Below, piece by piece: positions 14,388 to 23,017 of a stretch of 33,591 bases of DNA. The position numbers were made by a program, and so were the translations under genes. The DNA lies in NCBI GenBank assembly GCA_949284415.1, contig CASDVM010000033.1, positions 1 to 33,591 of the forward strand. Reading direction: 5' to 3'. The notes below the pieces were generated by a model. That model was not told where the DNA came from. It did no database searches and worked only from the letters and a program-made list of their open reading frames with translations. The stretch's first letter is position 1; each line of letters starts with the position of its first letter. The DNA is from an uncultured bacterium (GTDB lineage Bacteria > Cyanobacteriota > Vampirovibrionia > Gastranaerophilales > Gastranaerophilaceae).

Positions 14388-15005
14388 TTAATCCTTATTG
14401 AATAATTTCGGGCTTTCAACAACTACGGGTATTGCTCTTACCACGCAAAATATAATTGCTGCCCAGGCAAATATCATTGTTATTGTATGAAGAATCGGTG
14501 TTCCGCTCCATAGTTCCATCCCCGGTGTGTTTACTGCAATCAGCAGGAGAAATGCCAGAACTTTTGCAACTGCATAGCTTATTCTCATAAAACGTGATGC
14601 ACAGATAAATTTTCCCCATGAAGTAGACTGCATTGATTTATCTCCGAAGGCAGTCATTCCTTGAGAAAGTGCAACACTTCTGATTCCGTCTGTTGTGAAT
14701 GCTCTTGCGGTACAGATAAGAGGAAATATAATGCTTATCCAGCCCATAACCGAAAAAACTGTCCAGTATGAGATTTCAACAATTCTATCTCCCAAAATAT
14801 CCAGTACTGAACCCCATTCAGACGACTGATTTAATTTCCTTGCAAGATAACCGTCCAATCCGTCCATAGAAAATGCGATAATTGTCAATACAAATGCAAG
14901 CAAATATGCCCATGTCGTTTTAACATAGAGTAATGCTATTGCGCCGTAAGCCACAAATATACGTGAAACTGATACGATATTTGCAAGATTGTTTTTTATA
15001 TTCAT
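14388..15005 (-). CDS. CDP-alcohol phosphatidyltransferase (PgsA-like)
   Basis: 205 aa from the ATG at 15005, which has GGAGAG 6 nt upstream; the longer frame from TTG at 15026 would include that site and is rejected. The family signature D-G-x2-A-R-x8-G-x3-D-x3-D is complete (DGYLARKLNQSSEWGSVLDI then LGD). There are about five or six membrane helices. Enzymes of this family join a CDP-diacylglycerol to an alcohol in the cytoplasmic membrane; phosphatidylglycerophosphate synthase is the most likely role but the substrate is not settled by sequence, and it follows sugar-related genes. Confidence 0.85.
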   Translation of the reverse strand: MNIKNNLANIVSVSRIFVAYGAIALLYVKTTWAYLLAFVLTIIAFSMDGLDGYLARKLNQSSEWGSVLDILGDRIVEISYWTVFSVMGWISIIFPLICTARAFTTDGIRSVALSQGMTAFGDKSMQSTSWGKFICASRFMRISYAVAKVLAFLLLIAVNTPGMELWSGTPILHTITMIFAWAAIIFCVVRAIPVVVESPKLFNKD

Positions 15006-15035
15006 TGATGTCTCTCCGTTTTGCAAGTCTGAATT

Positions 15036-16034
15036 TTATTTTTTTGTTCTTGATAGGGCAAAATTAACTTCATCGAGTTTTTTTACTCTATCGCCGAGCA
15101 TAATTTTTTCAGCTTCTTCAAGAATTTGTGTTACCATACAGCCGTTATCTCCGTCTGAGCGGGCTTTTTTACCTGTTGAACAGCAGCTTATAAAGTGCTG
15201 GCATTCAAGTTTCAAAGGCTCAATTTCAAGATAATCCAGCTTAATATTTTGAGAATTGTCTTTTACAAAATTGTCGTATATAACAAGTTTGTTTTCCGGA
15301 ACGGTATCATCTAAAATAGCCGTGGCTTTTGTACCTCTTACAAGAAGCTGAACATGTTTTCTCGGTGTAATCCAGCTTTCCGAAATATGCCCTATAACTC
15401 CGTCTTCAAACTGAATCCCGACATGTGTTATATCCATAATGTCGTTTTGTTCTGAAGAACATCCGAGAGCCGAAAGTACATGAACGGGTTCTTTGCCTGT
15501 AACATAGCTGATTAAAGATACATCATGAGGCGCCAGATCCCACATTACGCTTCTGTCATTTTTAAAGAAATTTACATTTAATCTGTCGCTCTGCGCATAA
15601 ATAATTTTTCCTAAAGCACCTTCTTCAATGAGCATTTTTAAACGATTTACGGCAGGATGATAAAGCAGTAAGTGCCCGACCATCAAAACAAGGCCTTTTT
15701 CATGCGCAAGTTGTGTCAAATCTCTGGCTTCAGCGGCAACAGTTGAAATAGGTTTTTCAACATAAACATTTTTACCGGCTTCAAGCATTGCTTTGACCAT
15801 TTTATAGTGTGTGTGGCTCGGGGTAACAACGCATACTCCGGTTATATCTTTGTTGTTAATAATTTCATGAAAATCTTTCGTAACTTTGACTCCCGGATAC
15901 TGTGCCGATACTTTTTTCAGGTTTTCTTCATCAATATCGCATACAGTATCAAGTACGTTTAAGTTATAAAAATTGCGGACAATGTTTCTTCCCCATACAC
16001 CGCAGCCAATTACTGCAACTTTTTGTTCACTCAT
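15036..16034 (-). CDS. Gfo/Idh/MocA-family NAD(P)-dependent sugar oxidoreductase
   Basis: 332 aa. A Rossmann fold begins with VAVIGCGVWGRNIVRNF (GxGxxG at 10-15), followed by VTPSHTHY and the family EKP motif at 93-95. The C-terminal catalytic domain has VMWDLAPHDVSLISYVTGKEP with the conserved His. The run GHLLLYHPAVNRLKMLIEEG recalls UDP-N-acetylglucosamine or UDP-GlcNAcA 3-dehydrogenases used to make amino sugars for surface glycans. The GT2 gene just upstream fits that role. AGGGAA precedes the ATG. Confidence 0.88.
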   Translation of the reverse strand: MSEQKVAVIGCGVWGRNIVRNFYNLNVLDTVCDIDEENLKKVSAQYPGVKVTKDFHEIINNKDITGVCVVTPSHTHYKMVKAMLEAGKNVYVEKPISTVAAEARDLTQLAHEKGLVLMVGHLLLYHPAVNRLKMLIEEGALGKIIYAQSDRLNVNFFKNDRSVMWDLAPHDVSLISYVTGKEPVHVLSALGCSSEQNDIMDITHVGIQFEDGVIGHISESWITPRKHVQLLVRGTKATAILDDTVPENKLVIYDNFVKDNSQNIKLDYLEIEPLKLECQHFISCCSTGKKARSDGDNGCMVTQILEEAEKIMLGDRVKKLDEVNFALSRTKK

Positions 16035-16126
16035 TTTAATTCCCTAATTTCCTTATCTCTCTGTTAAAGGCTTGCGCCCTCTTTATTTATATAATACTAC
16101 TCAAAGATTTTTTTGCAAACTCTTTT

Positions 16127-16996
16127 TTATGCATTATTTTCATTTTGCTGCTGCTGAAGAGCAGAAAGTCTTAATTGATGCATCTCTTCGCATTTTTGAT
16201 AAAAAATTTCTCTGTCAGCTTCAGGAAAATATACGGCTAATTTATCTAAAAGACCTTTCGGAAATTCCGAATATTTAGCCATTCTATCCAGAATATCGTC
16301 ATTCAGCGGATATACAGATCTGAAATTCTTGTAATAAATTGCCTTAACTTCTTCTTCGGAACGCTGCAGATTTTCCATAGGTTTTGTTCCGAGTTTGTAA
16401 GTTACGTAATTTGTATCAAAATATGCGGGAGTATATTTTTTCATTATTATTCTCATAATAAAATCAAAGTCAGACATTGTTTTAAATTTTAAATCGAAAT
16501 AGTTTTCTTTTTCAATCATAGATTTTTTGAAAAACATAGCCTGCCTTGAGCATGGCATAGCCTGAAAAGCGTTATACATAGAAGGCGCAAATAAAAATAC
16601 AAAGCCTTCGGGATGCCTGCAGTAAGCCGGTGCAAATGTGAAATCGGCATTATTCGCTTCCATAAGATTTACAATATCGTAGATCGATGTTATATCGTGT
16701 ATAAAGTCATCACAGCTTAAAAACGTAATATATTTCCCTTTTGCACGCATTACACCTTTATTGTAAGCATCAAATTTTCCCGTGTCGCGTTCCGAATAAA
16801 AATTAAAAAATCCTAAATTTTTATAATTTTTAAGCATTTCAACTGTTCCGTCATTTGAAGCTTTGTCGATTACCAGGTGCTCAATATACGGATATGTCTG
16901 GAGTTCTAGCAATGATATTAAAAGATTAAAGTCATCCGCCAGATTGTTTTCCAGAAGGTTGTATGTCGGCGTAACTATAGTAACGTAAGGTTCCAT
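16127..16996 (-). CDS. Family 2 glycosyltransferase
   Basis: 289 aa. GT-A fold with VTIVTPTYNLLENN at the N-terminus, the donor-binding VIDKASNDGTVEML (Asp44), SERDTGKFDAYNKGV and the metal-binding SCDD at 94-97, followed by SRQAMFFKKS and FDFIMRIIMKK. The acceptor is unknown. The C-terminus ends with a Gln/Asn-rich tail (QQQQNENNA). GAGG lies 8 nt upstream of the ATG. It heads the run GT2, Gfo/Idh/MocA, CDP-alcohol transferase, trmL, nnrD, with a gap of 92 bp after it. Confidence 0.9.
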   Translation of the reverse strand: MEPYVTIVTPTYNLLENNLADDFNLLISLLELQTYPYIEHLVIDKASNDGTVEMLKNYKNLGFFNFYSERDTGKFDAYNKGVMRAKGKYITFLSCDDFIHDITSIYDIVNLMEANNADFTFAPAYCRHPEGFVFLFAPSMYNAFQAMPCSRQAMFFKKSMIEKENYFDLKFKTMSDFDFIMRIIMKKYTPAYFDTNYVTYKLGTKPMENLQRSEEEVKAIYYKNFRSVYPLNDDILDRMAKYSEFPKGLLDKLAVYFPEADREIFYQKCEEMHQLRLSALQQQQNENNA

Positions 16997-17161
16997 TTTC
17001 TATCCTCATTCTGCAAATTTTTTCTTAATAATAGCATATTGTATGTCTTTTTACGAATTATTAAGAGATGTAAATTATACATATAAATTACAACAAAAAA
17101 GGTTAAAAGTGAGTTTAAATATAAATAGTAGTGTTTATTAAGAGTGGTATAGGAGGTTATT

Positions 17162-17581
17162 ATGACTCAGTATACTTCAATTTCGCCTGCCGAAACAGGA
17201 ATTATGACAGGGGTTGTTTCGTCTGCTGCAGGTTATGCGCTTGCTCCGCGCAAGTACAATCTGGAACAGTTATTGACGCAGAAACCTGATGTTTTTCAAA
17301 AATCTTTTTCGGAAAATGTTATGAAAAACGCCGCAAAAGAACAGAAAAAAGCTCTTGATATTATTCTTGAAGGGCGTAAAATTCTTAAAAATGCGTCAAA
17401 AAATAATTCCGCGGAAGCAAAACTTGCTGAACTTTTGAATGCCCCGAAGTATTCAAAAGCTTATAGAGCCGTTAAAGATTTTCTGCCGAAAGCTAGGGTG
17501 CAGACTGCTATTGTATTCGGTATTATAGGAGCATTAGCCGGGATTTTCGGCAGAATAATGTTCGGAGAAAAAACTGCTTAA
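17162..17581 (+). CDS. Small orphan membrane protein
   Basis: 139 aa with a strong Shine-Dalgarno site (AGGAGG at 17151-17156, 5 nt from the ATG). A Gly/Ala-rich hydrophobic stretch near the N-terminus (TGIMTGVVSSAAGYALAP) and another near the C-terminus (TAIVFGIIGALAGIFGRIMFG) flank a Lys-rich helical middle. It could be a hairpin membrane protein. I do not recognise a family. The stop codon overlaps that of the convergent PBP4 gene (shared TTAA). Confidence 0.75.
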   Translation: MTQYTSISPAETGIMTGVVSSAAGYALAPRKYNLEQLLTQKPDVFQKSFSENVMKNAAKEQKKALDIILEGRKILKNASKNNSAEAKLAELLNAPKYSKAYRAVKDFLPKARVQTAIVFGIIGALAGIFGRIMFGEKTA

Positions 17582-18927
17582 TATTCTGTATAAATGTCTC
17601 TTATTATATATTCTTCCAGAGATTTTTTGTCATTTGATTTTGTTTTTGAATCATGAATCATGATGGCAAAAGCGTATTTTTTGCCGTTTCTGGAAGTTAT
17701 ATAGCCTGCAATTGCACTGACATCAGATAGAGTGCCTGTTTTTGCCTTTAAGTTATCTTTGAAATAAAGCATTCTGTTTTTCAAAGTTCCTTCGCCTGCT
17801 GTCGGCATGTTTTCTTCCAGTATATTGCGGACTTCTTTTTTTGCTAAAAACTCACTCATAAAATCTGCGGTCATTATATTATTTTTAGAAACACCGCTTC
17901 CGTCAACAATTTTTATTTCATCTGATTTCAGATTAAGTTTTTGAAAATAAGCATTTAGCATTTTTTGAGAATTTGCAAGGGAGCCGGTATTTTTTACAAA
18001 TTTTGCTCCTGCGAGTTTAAAAACGGTTTCTGCAACAAAGTTATTGCTGTTTGTAAGGATTTCTTTTACAGCTTTTTCAAGCGGATGTCTTACTTCACTC
18101 ACAAGATAAATATTGGAGGCAGGAGTTTTTTTCTGCCGGAAATTGCCGTAATAATCCATTTTTGCGGAACGTATAGCATCTTCAAGTCTCAAAATAAAAT
18201 ATCTTTTAGGATTGTTAATAGGAATATATTTAGTAATTTGTGTTTTTACTGTGCCTTCAACTTTCAGCATATCTGGCGAGATACTGTTATTGCGGCTTAT
18301 TTCAATATTATTTTCTTTGTCTGTTACAACAAGATTCATAAATGTTGTCGGGTAGAATTTAGACGTATAAATATCCGCAGGTGCTCCGTATATTGTCGAT
18401 GCTATAACTATTCCGAGTTTATTCCTGTCTATGTTGTACGAGCTGAATTTTGGCATCAGCGGGTTTAAATCATCATCCCACTGCCAGCCTTCGCCCCATT
18501 CCGTGCTGTCAAAAACATAGTCATCAATATAAATAATTTTAGGTGAAATTATCTTTTTCTCTTTAACGGCTTTTTCAAAGAGGCTGTTTAATCCTGCAGA
18601 GGTTAAAAACGGATCTGCACCCAGTTTTAGATATAATTCATTATTTGTATTTTTATACAAACCGGTTGAAAATTCGTAATCTTTCCCGAGTTGGTCTATG
18701 GAGGCTGAAAGTGTTATAAGTTTCAATGTTGATGCAGGCATAACAGGTTTTTCACCGTGTAATTCATAGACGGTTTTTCCTGTTTCAATGTCTCTGACAG
18801 AAACTGATACTCCGCTTTTGTTGATATCTGATTGTGCAATTGTTCTGTCTATTGCATCTGCTGATACCTGATTTTGTATTCCTGAAATAATAATCAGACT
18901 GAATAAAAATGCCAGTAATTTTTTCAT
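17578..18927 (-). CDS. dacB: PBP4-type D-alanyl-D-alanine carboxypeptidase/endopeptidase (peptidase S13)
   Basis: 449 aa. A signal peptide (1-23, ending VSA) exports it. The three penicillin-binding motifs are present: SxxK as STLK (Ser66-Lys69), SxN as SNN (294-296) and KTG (396-398), with the S13-specific DGSG after SxN and a large inserted domain between the first two motifs. It trims or cleaves peptidoglycan cross-links in the periplasm. The start overlaps the stop of the upstream amidase by 4 nt, so the genes are coupled. Confidence 0.93.
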   Translation of the reverse strand: MKKLLAFLFSLIIISGIQNQVSADAIDRTIAQSDINKSGVSVSVRDIETGKTVYELHGEKPVMPASTLKLITLSASIDQLGKDYEFSTGLYKNTNNELYLKLGADPFLTSAGLNSLFEKAVKEKKIISPKIIYIDDYVFDSTEWGEGWQWDDDLNPLMPKFSSYNIDRNKLGIVIASTIYGAPADIYTSKFYPTTFMNLVVTDKENNIEISRNNSISPDMLKVEGTVKTQITKYIPINNPKRYFILRLEDAIRSAKMDYYGNFRQKKTPASNIYLVSEVRHPLEKAVKEILTNSNNFVAETVFKLAGAKFVKNTGSLANSQKMLNAYFQKLNLKSDEIKIVDGSGVSKNNIMTADFMSEFLAKKEVRNILEENMPTAGEGTLKNRMLYFKDNLKAKTGTLSDVSAIAGYITSRNGKKYAFAIMIHDSKTKSNDKKSLEEYIIRDIYTEY

Positions 18928-19748
18928 AAAATTTCAACCTCATAAGATTTTTTTATGTCATTAAGACAGGTACATTTATTTCTGAATTCGTACATCGGTG
19001 CAAAATTAAGAGCGGCAGAAAAAGCGCCCTCTTTTTGGTCTTTAATTTCTGAAATTGTTTCGCCTTTGTAGTCAATAATTCTTGAGTGTCCTAAATTCCA
19101 TTCGTCATTTTCAATATAACCGGATTGAGTTAATGCAACCGTGTATGTCTGGTTTTCTACTGCCCTGCATCGTGTCATGCACTCCCACGGTACAGGTTTA
19201 TTAAGCCCCCAGGCCGCGCAGTTTATAAAAAGGTCGGCTCCAGCTTTTCTGTAAGCTCTGTAGATTTCGGGAAACCTTATATCATAACATATTGTAAGTC
19301 CTGTTTTGATACCTTCTATATTAACCATAACAGGATTATTGCCTGTTTCTACAAATTTACCTTCATCGCATCCGTAATATGAAAATAAGTGATTTTTAGA
19401 ATATAAAGCGACAAGTTCTCCTTTTCGGTTTAATACGGGACAGGTATTGTAATAATGTTCGTTATTTTTGGAAATAAAGCTCCCGCCGACAACCCAGGTA
19501 TTGTATTCTTTTGCAATATCCGAGAGAAATTTAATTGTTTCGCTGTCATTAATTTCTTCAGCACTTTCCCTGAAGTGTTTAGGCGACCAGCCTACAGTCC
19601 AAACTTCAGGCAAAACAATAATATCTGCACCTTGTTTTATATCTCTTTTGACAAGAAATGCCGCTTTAGCAAAATTTGCTTTTTTATCCCCGAGCTTTGA
19701 ACACATCTGTATTGCGGATATGTTTAATTTTTTTTCTTTTTGTTCCAT
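18924..19748 (-). CDS. Nitrilase-superfamily amidase (carbon-nitrogen hydrolase)
   Basis: 274 aa. The catalytic triad is intact: Glu48 in VLPEVW, Lys118 in YSKNHLF and Cys154 in GLTICYDIRFPE. The context around Cys and the size resemble omega-amidase and related branches that deaminate small dicarboxylic monoamides, but the substrate is uncertain. It overlaps the upstream acyltransferase gene by 25 nt and the downstream PBP4 gene by 4 nt, so all three are one transcript. Confidence 0.9.
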   Translation of the reverse strand: MEQKEKKLNISAIQMCSKLGDKKANFAKAAFLVKRDIKQGADIIVLPEVWTVGWSPKHFRESAEEINDSETIKFLSDIAKEYNTWVVGGSFISKNNEHYYNTCPVLNRKGELVALYSKNHLFSYYGCDEGKFVETGNNPVMVNIEGIKTGLTICYDIRFPEIYRAYRKAGADLFINCAAWGLNKPVPWECMTRCRAVENQTYTVALTQSGYIENDEWNLGHSRIIDYKGETISEIKDQKEGAFSAALNFAPMYEFRNKCTCLNDIKKSYEVEIL

Positions 19749-20410
19749 AATTTTTGTTTTTTAGCCTCGTTATATATTTCAGGTGCTTTTGCATCTAAAT
19801 TTAAAAGCTCATTTTTAATTTTTTCTTTTACAGCGATAATTTCTTCTTCAGATGCATCTTTTTTTATATATATCGGCTCCCCGTAGATGTTTAAAATATT
19901 ACATTTGCCTAAAGGCGTTTTCATTTTATCCCATGAAGGCAGACTTATAAATGTTTTTTGAGGAGAAAACCATGTAACGGGAATTATCGGAGCGCCTGAC
20001 ATTTGCGCGAGTTTAACTGCTCCGTTTTTAACTTTATGAAGCGGCCCATGCGGCCCGTCAACCATTATTGCTACACTTTCTCCTTCTTTTAATCTTGTAA
20101 GCATCTGCATTGTTGATTCAACAGAGCCTTTTTTGCCTGATGAACCGCGTACGACTTTAAAGCCCCAGTTCTCGCAGACATTTGCCACAATATGTCCGTC
20201 AATTGAATTGCTGATTAGTATGCTTAGATTTTTTCTGTCTTTAATGCCGTGAACAAGAAACTGGTTTGAATGCCATAAAGCAAATATGCAGGGCGGATAA
20301 ACAGGATGATTGTAGTTTTCGATATGAGTAAATTTTTCCTGTAATCTTAAAATTTTGTATGCGGTACTTGTAATAATTTTCAGATTACTGTCATTAATCA
20401 GTCTAACCAT
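19724..20410 (-). CDS. DUF374 lysophospholipid acyltransferase-like protein
   Basis: 228 aa. Signature segments of the DUF374 family are ALWHSNQF (His47), VVRGSSGKKGSVESTMQML, the DGPHGP motif at 118-123 and GAPIIPVTWFSP. Relatives are acyltransferases of the PlsC/LpxL fold, some in lipid A biosynthesis; the substrate here is unknown. No Shine-Dalgarno site precedes the ATG; an extended -10 ends 7 nt upstream, so the mRNA may be leaderless. The C-terminus is Lys-rich. Confidence 0.85.
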   Translation of the reverse strand: MVRLINDSNLKIITSTAYKILRLQEKFTHIENYNHPVYPPCIFALWHSNQFLVHGIKDRKNLSILISNSIDGHIVANVCENWGFKVVRGSSGKKGSVESTMQMLTRLKEGESVAIMVDGPHGPLHKVKNGAVKLAQMSGAPIIPVTWFSPQKTFISLPSWDKMKTPLGKCNILNIYGEPIYIKKDASEEEIIAVKEKIKNELLNLDAKAPEIYNEAKKQKLWNKKKKN

Positions 20411-20417
20411 GCTTTTT

Positions 20418-20426
20418 ATTATATCA
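20418..20426 (-). promoter_or_regulatory. Extended -10 promoter of the DUF374 operon
   Basis: TGATATAAT on the minus strand is a full extended -10 (TGn plus consensus hexamer), ending 7 nt before the ATG at 20410. The -35 is weak. It is divergent from the promoter at 20435-20463 only about 10 bp away. Confidence 0.6.
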
Positions 20427-20434
20427 CGATTTAC

Positions 20435-20463
20435 TTGAAAAGTTTAGTAAAATTTGTTATAAT
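20435..20463 (+). promoter_or_regulatory. Promoter of the G-tract prepilin-like gene
   Basis: TTGAAA (20435-20440) and TATAAT (20458-20463) separated by 17 nt, near consensus. It faces away from the DUF374 operon. Confidence 0.75.
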
Positions 20464-20499
20464 AAAGTCAGTTAATAATTTTACTGAAAGGAGAGCTAA

Positions 20500-21539
20500 A
20501 TGAAAAAATTCGATAGTTTTAGAGCTTCGGGGGGGGGGCACTTTTAGCTTACGGAAGGACATTAAGTCAGGTCTTATACGGTAATGTAATTACGCATTTA
20601 TTGCGCAATCTAAAATTTGTCCTAAAAAGATCGCGCACCATATGCGCAATGCAGGATCTTAATATTCAATCCCTCGCCCTTCGTGAGATGGTGTCCGAAG
20701 GCCATGAGAGGGGCTTGTTACAAAGAAGAATATCCTTGTTTAACGACTCAAAAGAGTCTCATTATGACACAGAAAGTTTATGCAAAACTCATGTTGCGGG
20801 TGCAGCGGCTGCGCTGCCGAAACGAACTAATTCTCCTATTCACTTATTTTCTTATTCACTTCATACAAAAGCTGCCTTCACTCTGGCCGAGGTTTTGATA
20901 ACATTAGGCATAATCGGAGTAGTAGCTGCGATGACACTGCCGGCATTAATAGATAATCATAACAAGTCTGAGGTAGAAGCCCGTCTTGAGAAATTTTATT
21001 CATCAATGAATCAGGCAATAAGAATGGCTGAACTTGATTACGGGCCAAGAGAATACTGGTTTGAAGACAATAATGATTTGGCATTGCAGGAAGCATGGAT
21101 AAAAAAATATATTGTACCTTATATGAGTGTTGTGAAAACTGATACTGTACGTATGGGCAATGAAAATTTCTTTACTGTTTATTTTTCGGATGGAAGTGCT
21201 GTGTCTATGGCTACTTCTAATGGTCGAGACTGGTTTTTCTTTCCGGGTAGTCCGGAAAAGTGTATTTCGTTATCTGCAAGCAGAAGTTATGCTGATATTA
21301 TCGGACGTTGCGCTTTTGCATTTTATTATAATCCAAAACTTAAATCAGATGGGAGCTTCTCTCAATGGAATTTTGAACCATTTATGGCGTATTGGGACGG
21401 TACGGAAAATTCTTTAAAAAATCACCAAAATTATGGCTGTTATACGAATACAACGTGGCATGCATACTGCACAAGACTTATACAATATAACGGCTGGAAG
21501 ATACCTAAGGATTATCCGTTTAGAGTTAAGTACAGATAG
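20500..21539 (+). CDS. Prepilin-like protein interrupted by a G10 tract (predicted phase-variable, OFF as assembled)
   Basis: The ATG at 20500 has AAGGAG 7 nt upstream and a strong promoter. As written, translation gives MKKFDSFRASGGGHF and stops at 20545-20547. One extra G in the tract, or two fewer, joins it to the long frame that runs to the TAG at 21537-21539, giving about 346 aa. That protein has a roughly 125-residue N-terminal part, then the prepilin helix FTLAEVLITLGIIGVVAA (Phe encoded at 20877-20879; +5 Glu present), then a globular pilin domain ending KIPKDYPFRVKYR. The residue before Phe is Ala rather than Gly. No ATG lies close upstream of the helix; the nearest in frame is at 20688. 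Weak internal starts (TTG 20601, ATG 20649, ATG 20688) are alternatives. Confidence 0.75.
20529..20538 (+). repeat. Homopolymeric G10 tract inside the prepilin-like start
   Basis: Ten consecutive G in an AT-rich genome, after codon 9 of the gene. The length sets the downstream reading frame. Such tracts mutate by slipped-strand mispairing in known contingency loci. Confidence 0.9.
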
Positions 21540-21557
21540 ATCAATACGTTTAACAAC

Positions 21558-21585
21558 TTGCACAAATTCTTTTTTGAGATATGAT
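21558..21585 (+). promoter_or_regulatory. Putative promoter of tig
   Basis: TTGCAC (21558-21563) and TATGAT (21580-21585) with a 16-nt spacer, about 40 nt upstream of the ATG. Confidence 0.45.
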
Positions 21586-21623
21586 TATTCCATAAGTATT
21601 TAAAATTAGAAAAGGATAAAAAG

Positions 21624-22916
21624 ATGAAAGTTACTTTGGAAAAAGAAAAAGAAAATGTTGTAAAATTGGATATTACAATTCCTGCTAAAGATGCAGCGGA
21701 TGCTTATAATAAAGCTGTTCACAGAATTTCTCAGTATGTGAATATTGACGGCTTTAGAAAAGGTAAAGCCCCCCGTGCTGTAGTTGAAAGACATGTAGGT
21801 ACGGAAAGAATCAAGCAGGAAGCTATAGAAAGCTTGATGCCGAGTGCAATTAATCAGGCTGTTGTTGATAATAAACTTGATCTAGTTGCACAGCCTTATA
21901 TTACAAGTTACAATTATAATATTGGTGAAGATTTGACAGTTACCGCAAAAGCAGAATTGCGTCCGGAAGTTACTCTTGGTCAATATAAAGGTTTAACTGT
22001 TGAAGTTAAGGATTCTCCGATTGAAGAAGACGCAATGCAAAAATCAATTGATAATCTTTTAAACCGCCACAGTGAACAGGTTACGGTAATTGACAGACCT
22101 GCAAAAGATACTGATATAGCCGTAATTGATTTTGAGGGCACTGCTAACGGCGAAAAAATTCAGGGCGGAGATGCTAAAAATTATCCGCTGGATTTAGCTC
22201 ATTCAAATTTTATTCCGGGCTTTGCGGAACAGATTGCAGGTAAGAATTTGAATGATGAATTTGATATTAAAGTTACCTTCCCAGAAGACTATCATGACGA
22301 AAAATTAAAAGGTCAGCCTGCAACTTTCAAAATTAAAATTAATGAAATCAAAGAAAGAAAAGTCCCTGAGCTTAATGATGAATTTGCACAAAAAGTAGGA
22401 CCTTTTAAAACGGTAGATGATTTAAAAGCTGATATTCAGAAATATTTGGAATCAGAACGTGAAAGAACTAATAAAATGAATTCTGAAAATGAAGTTTTTA
22501 AAACTGTTGTAGATTCTGCGAAAGTTGATATTCCGCAATCTATGATTGACAGAGAGGTTAATTCATTGAGAGAAGAATATAAACAGAGACTTGCAGCTCA
22601 GGGAATTAATTGGGAAGCTCTCGTAAAATCTCAAGGCGAAGACCAGCTGTTGAAAAATCTTAATGAAGATGCTCTCGTAAGAATTAAAAATTCTCTTGTT
22701 ATTGATAAGATTGCAAAAGAAGAGGGTATTAAGCTTGAGCAAAAAGATGTAGAGAAAAAATTCACGCAGCTGAGTTCTGCATACGGTATTAAACCGCAGG
22801 ATTTGATTAAACAGCTTGGAAAAAATCCGGAGGTTCTTGCTTCAATTTCCCAGCAGGCTTTGAATGACAAAGTAAGAGATTTCTTGATGGAAAACAACAA
22901 AGTTGAAATCAAGTAG
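21624..22916 (+). CDS. tig: Trigger factor (ribosome-associated chaperone and prolyl isomerase)
   Basis: 430 aa, normal length. The N-terminal ribosome-binding domain contains the signature GFRKGKAPRAVVERHVG; the PPIase (FKBP-like) domain covers about 160-240 (VIDFEGTANGEKIQGGDAKN, then FIPGFAEQIAGK); the C-terminal chaperone domain is helical and charged. AAGGAT precedes the ATG. It heads the classic tig-clpP-clpX order, and a terminator separates it from clpP. Confidence 0.95.
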   Translation: MKVTLEKEKENVVKLDITIPAKDAADAYNKAVHRISQYVNIDGFRKGKAPRAVVERHVGTERIKQEAIESLMPSAINQAVVDNKLDLVAQPYITSYNYNIGEDLTVTAKAELRPEVTLGQYKGLTVEVKDSPIEEDAMQKSIDNLLNRHSEQVTVIDRPAKDTDIAVIDFEGTANGEKIQGGDAKNYPLDLAHSNFIPGFAEQIAGKNLNDEFDIKVTFPEDYHDEKLKGQPATFKIKINEIKERKVPELNDEFAQKVGPFKTVDDLKADIQKYLESERERTNKMNSENEVFKTVVDSAKVDIPQSMIDREVNSLREEYKQRLAAQGINWEALVKSQGEDQLLKNLNEDALVRIKNSLVIDKIAKEEGIKLEQKDVEKKFTQLSSAYGIKPQDLIKQLGKNPEVLASISQQALNDKVRDFLMENNKVEIK

Positions 22917-22935
22917 CAAATTGTAAAATTAATAT

Positions 22936-22964
22936 ATGTGCCGTATTTACAACGGCACATTTTT
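22936..22964 (+). terminator. Intrinsic terminator after tig
   Basis: ATGTGCCGT (22936-22944) pairs with ACGGCACAT (22952-22960), 7-nt loop, followed by a short T run that also forms the -35 box of clpP. Confidence 0.8.
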
Positions 22965-22991
22965 GATTAATATTAATAAAAGTTATATAAT
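22963..22991 (+). promoter_or_regulatory. Promoter of clpP
   Basis: TTGATT (22963-22968) and TATAAT (22986-22991) with a 17-nt spacer, 27 nt before the ATG. Its -35 overlaps the end of the tig terminator. Confidence 0.65.
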
Positions 22992-23017
22992 TTAAGTAGA
23001 GAGAAAGGGAATTAATC

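Noticed and set aside
20529-20538. Simple assembly or sequencing error in the G tract
   Set aside because: Not excluded, but the same tract length and position in a second locus with its own promoter and start make a random error at both places unlikely. Read-level data are needed.
20500-21539. Diversity-generating retroelement target
   Set aside because: No reverse transcriptase, template repeat or variable-repeat pair is seen; the variation predicted is one of tract length, not codon replacement.
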